Assembly (NCBI GenBank): GCA_964492545.1
Contig: CAZBKO010000015.1
Coordinates: 1 to 31,711 of the forward strand
Direction: 5' to 3'
Source: RGIG1934 sp964492545
Lineage (GTDB): Bacteria > Bacillota > Clostridia > Lachnospirales > Lachnospiraceae
DNA: 31,711 nucleotides
The position numbers were made by a program, and so were the translations under genes. Of this stretch, positions 23,798 through 31,366 are shown one piece after another (the first letter of the stretch is position 1; the number at the start of each line of letters is the position of its first letter). Below the pieces are notes generated by a model. It made no database searches. It saw only the letters and a program-made list of their open reading frames with translations, and was not told where the DNA came from.

Positions 23798-24726
23798 AGT
23801 ACTATTTAGCACCCATGGAAGGAATTACCGGATATATTTTTAGAAATGTATATGATAAATATTATCCCGGCATAGACAAATTCTATACACCATTTATTGT
23901 GCCTGCTAATAAGCGCGGCTTTAGAACAAGAGAACTTAATGATATACTGCCGGAACATAATAAAGGCAAGAGGGTTGTACCACAAATTCTTACAAACAAT
24001 AGTGATGATTTCAACAAGCTGGCATCATCCCTTAAGGAAATGGGATACGACGAGGTTAATCTTAATCTTGGATGTCCATCTGGAACTGTTGTATCAAGAG
24101 GTAAGGGAGCCGGATTTTTGTCGAAGTGTGAAGAGCTTGACAGGTTTCTGTATAACATTTATGAGAGTGCAGATATTTCCATTAGTATTAAGACTAGAAT
24201 AGGGATATATGAGGCTGATGAATTTTACCAGCTGCTTGATATTTACAATAAATACAATATATTTGAATTAACCATACATCCAAGAGTTCTAAAAGAATAT
24301 TATTCAGGTGAGGTTCATTTAGAAGCATTTAGATATGCTGTTAACAACAGCAGGAATCCTCTGTGCTACAATGGCGATATATCTGATTCGGAGTCTTTTG
24401 AAAGAATAGCAGATATGTTTCCCGAGGTTAATAAGGTGATGATTGGAAGGGGCTTAATTGGCAACCCACAGCTAATTGATATGATTACCAACAAAACAGC
24501 TGTGGATTATGGAAAATTAAAAGAGTTTCATGATGTGCTCATGGAAGAATATATGAGAACCATGTCCGGTGAACTGAGTGCACTGTGTAAGATGAAGGAA
24601 ATATGGTTTTATATGATTAAGCTATTTCCAGGCAACGAAAAGAATCTCAAAAAAATAAGAAAATTACAGCATTTTAAGGAATACTATCCCGTTGTATCCG
24701 ACATTTTTTCATCGGTTAACGATTAG
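23794..24726 (+). CDS. dus: tRNA-dihydrouridine synthase
   Basis: A 310-residue FMN-dependent tRNA-dihydrouridine synthase reducing uridines in the tRNA D-loop or nearby. It starts YYLAPMEGIT, has the catalytic Cys94 in NLNLGCPSGTV followed by RGKGAGFL, then KTRIG, ELTIHPR and the FMN phosphate segment MIGRGLIGNP. Translation starts at GTG (23794), overlapping the trmO stop. The last 11 bases overlap the convergent SpoVAF-like gene. Some active-loop residues (VVSRGKGAG in place of VxxxGAGAA) are atypical but within the family range. Dus subtype cannot be set by eye. Confidence 0.93.
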   Translation: MKYYLAPMEGITGYIFRNVYDKYYPGIDKFYTPFIVPANKRGFRTRELNDILPEHNKGKRVVPQILTNNSDDFNKLASSLKEMGYDEVNLNLGCPSGTVVSRGKGAGFLSKCEELDRFLYNIYESADISISIKTRIGIYEADEFYQLLDIYNKYNIFELTIHPRVLKEYYSGEVHLEAFRYAVNNSRNPLCYNGDISDSESFERIADMFPEVNKVMIGRGLIGNPQLIDMITNKTAVDYGKLKEFHDVLMEEYMRTMSGELSALCKMKEIWFYMIKLFPGNEKNLKKIRKLQHFKEYYPVVSDIFSSVND

Positions 24727-26092
24727 ATTTGATTGGCTGCGCTTTTGAAGTAGGATATCTAAATATCAGCTTCTTAAGAGCTTTTTTGTTAAATGGAAAA
24801 AGTGGCCAGAAATAACTGCGCTTTGCGAAAGTTGGAGTTGTGGCTATGGAAATTAAAGTGAGAATAATTCCACATGAAAGACCAACAATGCCGAATAAGC
24901 CCGTGCATATTACAAGAAAAAGTCGATACAGTCTCAGTCCTTCGCCGAATTCAATACTTGCAAGGGACAGTGTGGCAAGCATTGTGGCTGCCCCATAAAA
25001 AATAACTTCAGGTGTCGTCCAGTTAAGAGATATTGCAGCATCACTAAGAATCAATCCTCCGATAATTGATAATGATCCGGCGAAACCGCTGGGAGCATGA
25101 GCAGATGAGTATTTAAACAAATCAAGTGCAAGTTCAATTAGCAAAACATATAGAAATAGCTTCGGTGAATGATTTTGAATCAGAAATATGGGTAGAGTAA
25201 AGAGACTGATGAAAATACATGCAAAACGTACAAGCCTTATATAGTTGCCAACCCCGAGACTTTTGTAATAATCTTCAGGTGCCTGTGTAAATTGAAATAT
25301 GGTGCAGGGGAGAATTAGAACGGAGGGAGATGTATCAACAACAAGTACAACATGTCCCTCAGCCAGGTAACTACAGGCAACATCAGGTCGCTCAGTTGAA
25401 AATATTGACGGCATGAAATTATACCAATGCTTCTTAACCAAAAGTTCTTCAAGACTTTTGGAACCCATAGTTAGCGTTGACAAATCTATATTTTCAAGCT
25501 TTCTGTATATTTCCTCAATAATATCGATGCTGGCTGTACCACGAAGATATCCAATAGCTATATCAGTTTTACTCTCGCTGCCAATGGAAACCATTTCAAA
25601 TGTAAGGGCAGTATCTCGTATTCGCCTGCGAATAAGTGCGGTATTAGAGTTAACTGATTCGATAAAGCCATCTCTGGAGCCTCTTGTAACTTTTTCTGTA
25701 TCAGGCTCCTCAATACTGCGATTTGGATATGTTCTTACATCCAAAATTATGCAGTAATTAAAGCCATCAAGAAAGAGCGCCGATGGACCACTGAGAATGT
25801 TCTTGATAATTTTATCATAGTCATTTTCCAGCGAAGCCTGGACGTAACCGATTTTAGACGCAAGATAATCCCTGATATTTTCGACTGTAAGATTATCGCT
25901 AAAACTGATATTTTGTAAATCAGAAAATATTCTAAGCAGCACGTCGTTCTGACACAGACCATTAATTCCAACCCAATATGCCGATGTATCGCCAAGTAAA
26001 AGTGAACGTGTCATAAAATCATAGCTTTTTCCAATGGGAAGGTCATCATTGAGTTTTTTAATATTGTCTTGAATATTGTTAAATACATGCAT
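24716..26092 (-). CDS. GerA-family spore membrane protein, SpoVAF-like
   Basis: A 458-residue GerA-family protein. The N-terminal soluble part (about 1-275) contains SGPSALFLDG and the hallmark EEPDTEKVTRGSRDGF (128-143), then NTALIRRRIRD. The C-terminal half has about five hydrophobic helices (about 283-305, 311-330, 338-358, 363-382, 390-418) and the PSGFAGSLSIIGGLILSDAA segment. RGSRDGF is closer to SpoVAF than to GerAA subunits, where RGPRDGF is common. Such proteins sit in the spore inner membrane and take part in germination. No SpoVA or GerB/GerC partner is adjacent. The promoter was not resolved. A GerAA-type receptor subunit is the alternative. Confidence 0.85.
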   Translation of the reverse strand: MHVFNNIQDNIKKLNDDLPIGKSYDFMTRSLLLGDTSAYWVGINGLCQNDVLLRIFSDLQNISFSDNLTVENIRDYLASKIGYVQASLENDYDKIIKNILSGPSALFLDGFNYCIILDVRTYPNRSIEEPDTEKVTRGSRDGFIESVNSNTALIRRRIRDTALTFEMVSIGSESKTDIAIGYLRGTASIDIIEEIYRKLENIDLSTLTMGSKSLEELLVKKHWYNFMPSIFSTERPDVACSYLAEGHVVLVVDTSPSVLILPCTIFQFTQAPEDYYKSLGVGNYIRLVRFACIFISLFTLPIFLIQNHSPKLFLYVLLIELALDLFKYSSAHAPSGFAGSLSIIGGLILSDAAISLNWTTPEVIFYGAATMLATLSLASIEFGEGLRLYRLFLVICTGLFGIVGLSCGIILTLISIATTPTFAKRSYFWPLFPFNKKALKKLIFRYPTSKAQPIKSNR

Positions 26093-26201
26093 TTTTAATT
26101 ATCCTCTTTTATAAATATGATAGAATAAGTATTGCATAAATTAATTGTTTTTATGTACAAATCAATGACAAACCTATGGTACATGTTAATCTGAATGAAG
26201 A

Positions 26202-26228
26202 ATATTTTTTTTGCCATATTCATAGTAT
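26202..26228 (+). promoter_or_regulatory. possible sigma-E-type promoter for dpaA
   Basis: ATA (26202-26204), 16 bases and CATAGTAT (26221-26228) match the mother-cell sigma-E pattern (ATA-N16-CATANNNT). The expected start of transcription is about 25 bases before the ATG. It fits the mother-cell timing known for dipicolinate synthase. AT-richness makes chance matches possible. Confidence 0.45.
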
Positions 26229-26259
26229 AAACAATAGAGTTTAATTATGGAAAGGCGTT

Positions 26260-27087
26260 ATGATGAAAAAAATAGTAGTGTTTGGTTCAGATGAAAGACA
26301 GGCATATTTGGCACAGATATTTGAGGATATGAATTATGAAGTAGTGATGTGCAATGTTACCGGAATGCCGTGGGATGTAAAGAATTTGAGAATTAATAAT
26401 AATATTGAACAGGTTGTGGAATTTGGTGAAATATTTATAGCGCCCATGAGATATCTTGATGGTACAAAAGTAGAAATACTTCCTTTAAACAGCAGACAAA
26501 TATTATTTGGAGGAAATATTTTAGAAACCATGAAGAATTATTGCAGAGAAAATGGTGTGGAGTATCATGATTTTGCGGATTCGGAAGAAATTATGACAAA
26601 AAATGCTGAACCGACAGCTCTTGGCGCTACCATTGAGGCAATATCCATGGGCGGAGGGATTCTTCAGGATAAAAAATGTCTTGTTGCAGGCTTTGGAAGA
26701 TGCGGAAGGGTACTAGCCCACAAGCTCCTTAATCTGCATCATACAGATGTGACGGTTATGGTTAGAAGGCCTGAAATAATGGCGGAGATTGAGAAATGCG
26801 GATATCATGCTGCATCTATGGACTGCCCATTGGATAAATATACTTACATTTTCAATACTATTCCAGCTCCGGTATTAACAAAGGATAGACTTACAGGTGT
26901 CAACAATAATGTGATTATTATTGATATTGCAAGTAAGCCTGGGGGAACGGATTTTGATTATTGTATAGAACACAGCATAAATGCAAAACTGTGTTTGGGT
27001 ATACCGGGAAAACAGTTTCCAAAAACTGCCGCAATAATTCTATATGAATACATTGAGAAAATTATATCCAGCCGCCGTCAAGAGTGA
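26260..27087 (+). CDS. dpaA: dipicolinate synthase subunit A
   Basis: A 275-residue protein of the SpoVFA/DpaA family, which with flavoprotein DpaB oxidises dihydrodipicolinate to dipicolinate in the mother cell. The N-terminal domain (VVFGSDERQAYLAQIFEDM) and the Rossmann nucleotide site LVAGFGRCGRVLAHKL (about 147-162), MVRRPEI, FNTIPAPVLT and IDIASKPGG follow the family. GGAAAGG precedes ATGATG. The gene normally starts a dpaAB pair, but the next gene here is convergent and overlaps by 26 bases, so dpaB is not adjacent. Confidence 0.88.
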   Translation: MMKKIVVFGSDERQAYLAQIFEDMNYEVVMCNVTGMPWDVKNLRINNNIEQVVEFGEIFIAPMRYLDGTKVEILPLNSRQILFGGNILETMKNYCRENGVEYHDFADSEEIMTKNAEPTALGATIEAISMGGGILQDKKCLVAGFGRCGRVLAHKLLNLHHTDVTVMVRRPEIMAEIEKCGYHAASMDCPLDKYTYIFNTIPAPVLTKDRLTGVNNNVIIIDIASKPGGTDFDYCIEHSINAKLCLGIPGKQFPKTAAIILYEYIEKIISSRRQE

Positions 27088-27793
27088 TTACCTGACCGGT
27101 GAGATAGTCAGATGAGCATACAAGCCCGTAGACGAGTGAGGCAACTTCTTCCACAGTCCCCATTCTGCCTGCGGGTATTTCATTTTCCAGCTGGATTTTA
27201 TCCTCTGTAGACAAATGAGAATTCATATCTGTGTCGATGGCTCCGCAGGCGATGGCATTTACCTGAATATTACTTGGCGCAAGCTCCTTGGCAAGTGCAC
27301 GTGTGAAAGCATTGATGCCACCCTTGCTGGCAGAATATGCCACTTCACAGGAGGCACCGCATACACCCCATACAGAAGAAATATTAATAATCTTCCCACA
27401 TTGTTTTTGAAGCATATAAGGTATTACATTTCTTGAAAAATAGAATACAGATGACAGGTTGGTTTCGATACTCTCGTGCCATTCATCAACTGTCATGTCC
27501 TGCAAAAGTCCCACATAGCTTATGCCGGCATTATTAATGAGAATATCTATATTAATATGTTCATTGTTAAGCTCTGTAAAAATATTCGAAACAGCCAGAG
27601 GTGAGGAAACGTCACAACAAAAGCATATACATTGAAGCTCCTTTGATTCTGCTAACTGCTTGAGGTCATCCATTCTTGAAATGTCCTGTCTGCATATCAA
27701 AATAGTATTAAATCCATTGTTTATAAATGTTTCAGCTATAGCGTGCCCAATACCCCTTGATGCACCTGTAATTAATGCTGTCAATTGTTTCAT
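27062..27793 (-). CDS. SDR oxidoreductase (FabG-like)
   Basis: A 243-residue classical short-chain dehydrogenase/reductase. The cofactor motif is TGASRGIG (9-16), NNAG is at 87-90, and the catalytic set is Ser140, Tyr153 and Lys157 (YSASK). ITLDGGW near the C-terminus is typical of FabG-like members. Arg35 after the second strand (LICRQ) suggests NADP preference (inference). A promoter TTGTGT-N18-TATAAT lies upstream on the minus strand (27863-27892), and a small palindrome AAGTCG/CGACTT (27810-27827) is in the leader. With no fatty-acid genes nearby, its substrate is unclear. The 3' end overlaps dpaA. Confidence 0.88.
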   Translation of the reverse strand: MKQLTALITGASRGIGHAIAETFINNGFNTILICRQDISRMDDLKQLAESKELQCICFCCDVSSPLAVSNIFTELNNEHINIDILINNAGISYVGLLQDMTVDEWHESIETNLSSVFYFSRNVIPYMLQKQCGKIINISSVWGVCGASCEVAYSASKGGINAFTRALAKELAPSNIQVNAIACGAIDTDMNSHLSTEDKIQLENEIPAGRMGTVEEVASLVYGLVCSSDYLTGQVITLDGGWI

Positions 27794-27905
27794 TAATATC
27801 CTCGCTTCTAAGTCGCAAATACGACTTCATGTAAAATGTTACATTGTGTTTAAGTGTCTTGAATTATACCATATTTCACATAAAAAACACAATAAATATG
27901 GACGG

Positions 27906-27939
27906 ATTCGTTGACAAGTTATGACGAATTTGTTATACT
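27906..27939 (+). promoter_or_regulatory. sigma-A promoter with dyad for the NlpC/P60 gene
   Basis: TTGACA (27911-27916), 17 bases and TATACT (27934-27939). An inverted repeat ATTCGT (27906-27911) / ACGAAT (27924-27929) flanks the region just after the -35 box and could be an operator. Confidence 0.65.
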
Positions 27940-28009
27940 AGCAAAGTAATTTGTTAATAAAATTGTAACAATTTGTGATTTGCATATATATAATGGAGGA
28001 TATTTGAAA

Positions 28010-29365
28010 ATGAAAGGAAAGGTTTTAGCAGTATCTGCAGCATGCTTGTTAGGCGTTGCAACAGTAGGAACAAGCTCTTTGGTACTTAGAGCGTCTAATG
28101 GATTTTCCACAGGCATTGAGAGCGCAGGAATAACAGCAGCACTTTCTAACTATTATGAGAACAGCACTGATCCGGAAGCTGAGATAATGGCACTTCTTAC
28201 ACCAACAGTTGCCAAGGGTTCAGAGAATGAAACCGAGAAGACTACAGAGAAGACAACAGAGAAAGCTACCGAGAAGGCAACAGAGAAAGCTACCGAGAAG
28301 GCAACAGAGAAAGCTGCCGAGAAGGCTACGGAGAAGACAACAGAGAAAGCTACAGAAAAGGAAACAGACTACTACGATACAATTGCTGTATCTCAGGTTA
28401 ATGATTACGTTAATGTAAGAAAGAAGCCTAATACAGACAGTGAGATAGTAGGTAAGATATATAACAATTGTGCAGCAACCATTATCAAGACACAAGGTGA
28501 CTGGTACAAGATTGAATCAGGAAATGTTAAAGGATATATCAAGAGCGAATATTTTATAACTGGTGATGAAGCAGAGGCAAAGGCATTAGAGATTGCACAT
28601 GTAACAGCAACAGTAACCTGCCCTATTCTTAACGTAAGAGATGGACAGGGAACAGATAACGAGATACTTACACAGTTACCTCAGGGTGGTGTGTTTGATG
28701 TTGAGAAATATGGTAAGAAATGGGTATACCTTTGCGTTGATAATGATATCAAAGGCTGGGTATCAATGGAATTTGTTGATATCAATGTAGAATTTGATAC
28801 TGCAATTACTTTGCAGGAAGAAGAAGATAAGAAAGCCGAAGAAGAGAGAGTTAATAGAGAAGCAGCACAGGCTCAGGCAGCAGCAGAACAGGCAGAACGC
28901 GATGCTCAGGCAGCTAGAGATGCCGCAGCTCAGGAACAGGCGCAGCAACAGCAGCAGGTTCAGAATGACACAGTTACACAGGCAGAGAATACATCGCTTT
29001 CAGCTAAGAGACAGGCAGTCGTAGCATTTGCATTACAGTATGTTGGATATCCTTATGTATATGGTGGAAACAGCCTTACAAATGGAACAGATTGTTCCGG
29101 ATTTACAAGCCTTGTATATGCTCATTTTGGATATGGACTTAACAGAGTAGCAGCAGATCAGCAGTACAATGGTGTTGAGGTATCACTTGATAACTTACAG
29201 CCGGGAGATATATTGCTATATTCAAATGGCGGATATGCAATTGGACATGCTGCATTATATATTGGAAATGGACAGGTTGTTCATGCAAGTACACCAGAGC
29301 AGGGGATTATAGTATCCAATGCATTCTATAGAACTCCAGTAGCTGCAAGAAGAATAATTAATTAA
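28010..29365 (+). CDS. secreted NlpC/P60 peptidoglycan endopeptidase with SH3 domains
   Basis: A 451-residue exported cell-wall hydrolase. Order: signal peptide (about 1-28), a Thr-Glu-Lys repeat of the form TEK[A/T] (about 75-118), SH3b domain 1 (about 126-183, NVRKKPNTDSEIVGKI), SH3b domain 2 (about 199-258, LNVRDGQGTDNEILTQL), an Ala/Gln/Glu-rich coiled segment (about 268-320), and a C-terminal NlpC/P60 domain (about 333-451) with catalytic Cys362 in GTDCSGF, His413 in GHAALYIG and His425 in VVHAS. It should cleave stem peptides (gamma-D-Glu-meso-Dap type) during growth or separation. The ATG at 28010 has GGAGG about ten bases upstream. Confidence 0.93.
   Translation: MKGKVLAVSAACLLGVATVGTSSLVLRASNGFSTGIESAGITAALSNYYENSTDPEAEIMALLTPTVAKGSENETEKTTEKTTEKATEKATEKATEKATEKAAEKATEKTTEKATEKETDYYDTIAVSQVNDYVNVRKKPNTDSEIVGKIYNNCAATIIKTQGDWYKIESGNVKGYIKSEYFITGDEAEAKALEIAHVTATVTCPILNVRDGQGTDNEILTQLPQGGVFDVEKYGKKWVYLCVDNDIKGWVSMEFVDINVEFDTAITLQEEEDKKAEEERVNREAAQAQAAAEQAERDAQAARDAAAQEQAQQQQQVQNDTVTQAENTSLSAKRQAVVAFALQYVGYPYVYGGNSLTNGTDCSGFTSLVYAHFGYGLNRVAADQQYNGVEVSLDNLQPGDILLYSNGGYAIGHAALYIGNGQVVHASTPEQGIIVSNAFYRTPVAARRIIN
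28232..28365 (+). repeat. 12-bp-period tandem repeat encoding TEK[A/T]
   Basis: About eleven copies of a 12-base unit (ACNGAGAARRCN-like) lie inside the NlpC/P60 gene; some alternate in a 24-base higher-order pattern (AAGGCAACAGAGAAAGCTAC). The encoded stretch is a charged, Thr-rich spacer between the signal peptide and the first SH3 domain. Copy number is likely variable between strains. Confidence 0.85.
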
Positions 29366-29392
29366 AGAATTACTAACATAATACAATCAATG

Positions 29393-29423
29393 ATGCCGGG
29401 CTTCAAAAAGTCCGGCATTTGTG
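29393..29423 (+). terminator. intrinsic terminator after the NlpC/P60 gene
   Basis: ATGCCGGGCTT (29393-29403) pairs with AAGTCCGGCAT (29408-29418) around CAAA, followed by TTTGTGTT. Confidence 0.75.
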
Positions 29424-29541
29424 TTACCAAAGACACAGGAGAAATAATGAAGTTAATTCCGTCAAAATAGATTTTCAATGACTAAAAATAATTGAAATTC
29501 AAATAGCCATTATAAACGACATTATTTTACAGCTTACAATA

Positions 29542-29591
29542 ACAATCAAAAAGACTGCATGAATTTAAAATCATGCAGTCTTTTTGATTGT
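29542..29591. terminator. perfect 21-bp inverted repeat, bidirectional terminator
   Basis: Two exactly complementary 21-base arms (29542-29562 and 29571-29591) flank an 8-base loop ATTTAAAA. The inner GACTGCATGA arm with flanking A5/T5 runs gives an intrinsic terminator in both directions, here mainly for the minus-strand regulator gene that ends at 29600. Confidence 0.8.
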
Positions 29592-29599
29592 AAAAGCTA

Positions 29600-30097
29600 T
29601 TAAGATTCACGACGATTATTTATATTCTTCTCAGCCCATATTTTAAGAGACATTGCATTGCTGGCAATTCTGTCAAGAGCATCTAGAACTGACTGAAAAT
29701 CTTCTTCCTCATCAGGAGTAATTGTTCCATCTTCTGCTATATTGATAAGCTTGGTCTTAAGAGAAGCAACATTCTCAATAGAGCCAAGAACCTGCAGGGC
29801 AAGTCTATCAAAATCACCAATAACATTAAGCTCATTCATGGTACACTTACCAAGGGGACATTCCATAGAACAGTGCATATGGCATAACTCAGGCATATTG
29901 TAGACTTTAGACATTGAATACACCTCATCAGGATATGGAGTTATAGAGCCAAGTTCAATTCTTGCCAGCCTTGTTCTATCAATTCCAAGTAACTCGGCAG
30001 CATTCTCTCTACTGGAAAGTCTGGAATTGCACGATGATGCTTCATAACGTGCAATATAAAAAATGTTATCTGCAGCTTTTGTAGCTTTCTTACCCAT
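29600..30097 (-). CDS. XRE-family regulator with Cys-rich motif
   Basis: A 165-residue protein with an N-terminal helix-turn-helix (about 12-65, ENAAELLGIDRTRLARIELG) followed by LCHMHCSMECPLGKC, giving Cys72, Cys76, Cys80, Cys85 and His73/His75, a likely metal or Fe-S site. A C-terminal helical region (about 90-160, acidic DGTITPDEEEDF) may be for dimerisation. An AAGGAG site precedes the ATG. Targets are unknown, and no typical partner gene is next to it. Related XRE proteins with a similar CxxxCP motif occur in clostridia, as I recall, so it is probably a chromosomal regulator, not phage. Confidence 0.75.
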   Translation of the reverse strand: MGKKATKAADNIFYIARYEASSCNSRLSSRENAAELLGIDRTRLARIELGSITPYPDEVYSMSKVYNMPELCHMHCSMECPLGKCTMNELNVIGDFDRLALQVLGSIENVASLKTKLINIAEDGTITPDEEEDFQSVLDALDRIASNAMSLKIWAEKNINNRRES

Positions 30098-30320
30098 TTT
30101 GTAAATATCTCCTTCATGATATAATTTGTGTTGTTAGTAAAGAGTATACAGTAATTTTTAGGGGTTGTAAATAGCTTGGCGGCTAATTCAAAAGAGGGAG
30201 TAAGGGAAAATAATTAAATTGTAGTATTGACTTATTGAGAATTATAAGAAATGCACAAAGATAGGTTGTATTTATCAAAATACGTAAAATAGGGGGAGTT
30301 AATTGATTGCATAAATCAAC

Positions 30321-30362
30321 AAAAGGTGTGGATAACATTTTCGGTTATCCACACCTTTTTTT
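30321..30362. terminator. hairpin terminator whose arms are DnaA boxes
   Basis: AAAAGGTGTGGATAAC (30321-30336) pairs perfectly with GTTATCCACACCTTTT (30344-30359) around ATTTTCG, and seven T follow (30356-30362). No plus-strand gene precedes it. Each arm contains a perfect DnaA box. Confidence 0.75.
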
Positions 30363-30415
30363 ACCAATTTCTTTGAAAAATGGAGTTATACACTGACTTA
30401 TCCACATTATCCACT
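30327..30415. promoter_or_regulatory. DnaA-box cluster
   Basis: Perfect TTATCCACA boxes occur at 30327-30335 (minus), 30345-30353 (plus) and 30398-30406 (plus), with a one-mismatch box TTATCCACT directly after at 30407-30415 and a weaker TTATACACT at 30386-30394. An AT-rich tract follows downstream. Confidence 0.6.
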
Positions 30416-30548
30416 ACTTTTATACTCAAAATTTATGTTAATAACTTAACAATCCTTCTGAACACATGTTTTGTTAAAATGGTAAAAAATCAAAAAATAT
30501 TTAAAAAAGTATTGACAAAAAAAGTAATTCTCATGGTCGCTATTTTAG

Positions 30549-30576
30549 TTGAAAAAAAATGATATTATGGTATAAT
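30549..30576 (+). promoter_or_regulatory. sigma-A promoter of hpf
   Basis: TTGAAA (30549-30554), 16 bases and TATAAT (30571-30576), leaving a leader of about 85 bases. A TTGACA at 30512-30517 has no matching -10 box. Confidence 0.6.
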
Positions 30577-30667
30577 ATTTATATAAATAAATTGTACGGA
30601 TTATAATTTGTTTATGTGGAGAGTTTCAACGAAATATCTTCAATATTGGGAAAAGGAGATGGACATC

Positions 30668-31195
30668 ATGAGATACGTAATAACAGGAAGAAACATCGAC
30701 ATCACAGAGGGTTTAAGAAATGCAGTCAAGGAGAAGATTGGTAAGCTGGAGAAGTACTTCACTCCTGATACTGAGGTTGTAGTAACACTTAGCGTTGAGA
30801 AAGAGAGACAGAAGATAGAGGTTACTATCCCAGTTAAGGGTAACATAATCCGTTCTGAACAGGTTAGCAGCGATATGTATGTTTCTATTGACTTAGTTGA
30901 AGAGGTAATTGAAAGACAACTCAAGAAGTATAAGAACAAGTTAGTGGACAAGAAGCAGTCAAGAGAAAGCTTTTCACCAGAATACATCGACAAGGAATAT
31001 GATGAGGATGACACAATCAAGATCATAAGAACTAAGAAGTTTGGTATTAAGCCTATGGATGCTGAGGAAGCATGTATACAGATGGATTTGCTTGGACATA
31101 ACTTCTATGTATTCAGAAACGCAGAGACAGACGAGGTTAATGTAGTATATAAGAGAAAGGGTAATACCTTTGGTCTTATAGAGCCAGAATTTTAG
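30668..31195 (+). CDS. hpf: long-form ribosome hibernation promoting factor
   Basis: A 175-residue long HPF that pairs 70S ribosomes into inactive 100S dimers. The N-terminal HPF/YfiA domain (about 1-100, starting MRYVITGRNIDITEGLRNAV) and the C-terminal dimerisation domain (about 120-175, RTKKFGIKPMDAEEAC through NVVYKRKGNTFGLIEPEF) are both complete, joined by a short charged linker. I chose the ATG at 30668 because AAGGAG (30653-30658) is nine bases upstream; upstream in-frame ATGs have no site. The position just before secA is a common Firmicute order. Confidence 0.96.
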   Translation: MRYVITGRNIDITEGLRNAVKEKIGKLEKYFTPDTEVVVTLSVEKERQKIEVTIPVKGNIIRSEQVSSDMYVSIDLVEEVIERQLKKYKNKLVDKKQSRESFSPEYIDKEYDEDDTIKIIRTKKFGIKPMDAEEACIQMDLLGHNFYVFRNAETDEVNVVYKRKGNTFGLIEPEF

Positions 31196-31207
31196 CAGTT
31201 AATTTTT

Positions 31208-31241
31208 ACAGGGCGTGAAGTTATTCACGTCCTGTTTTTTT
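31208..31241 (+). terminator. intrinsic terminator after hpf
   Basis: ACAGGGCGTGAA (31208-31219) pairs with TTCACGTCCTGT (31224-31235, one G-U) around GTTA, followed by seven T. Confidence 0.9.
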
Positions 31242-31290
31242 CATTTATGGGAATTGTATCCCGGAAAGTAAAAACGCTGCTAATATTTTC

Positions 31291-31319
31291 TTGAATATAA
31301 AAATATAAAGTGATATAAT
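31291..31319 (+). promoter_or_regulatory. sigma-A promoter of secA
   Basis: TTGAAT (31291-31296), 17 bases and TATAAT (31314-31319), so secA has its own promoter after the hpf terminator. Confidence 0.65.
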
Positions 31320-31366
31320 ATCATAGGCGTATTTTCTACGCTTAATACATTTGTTAGGAGCCAAAT

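Larger units (their letters stand above)
30098..30667. other. 570-base intergenic region
   Basis: The stretch between the XRE gene and hpf has no convincing protein gene. It holds an orphan terminator hairpin made of DnaA boxes, two more tandem DnaA boxes, a very AT-rich tract (about 30416-30600) and the hpf promoter, each listed separately. Confidence 0.7.

Noticed and set aside
28220..28495. Minus-strand ORF rich in Cys, Leu and Phe repeats
   Set aside because: It is the antisense shadow of the TEK[A/T] repeat in the NlpC/P60 gene and has no supporting start signal.
30380..30562. 60-codon plus-strand ORF upstream of hpf
   Set aside because: It runs through DnaA boxes and an AT-rich tract, is low complexity and Lys/Asn-rich, and lacks a ribosome binding site.
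30327..30600. Chromosomal origin of replication
   Set aside because: DnaA boxes and AT-rich DNA are present, but dnaA, dnaN, rpmH or gyr genes are not nearby; hpf and secA are not usual origin neighbours. It is kept as a DnaA-box cluster only.
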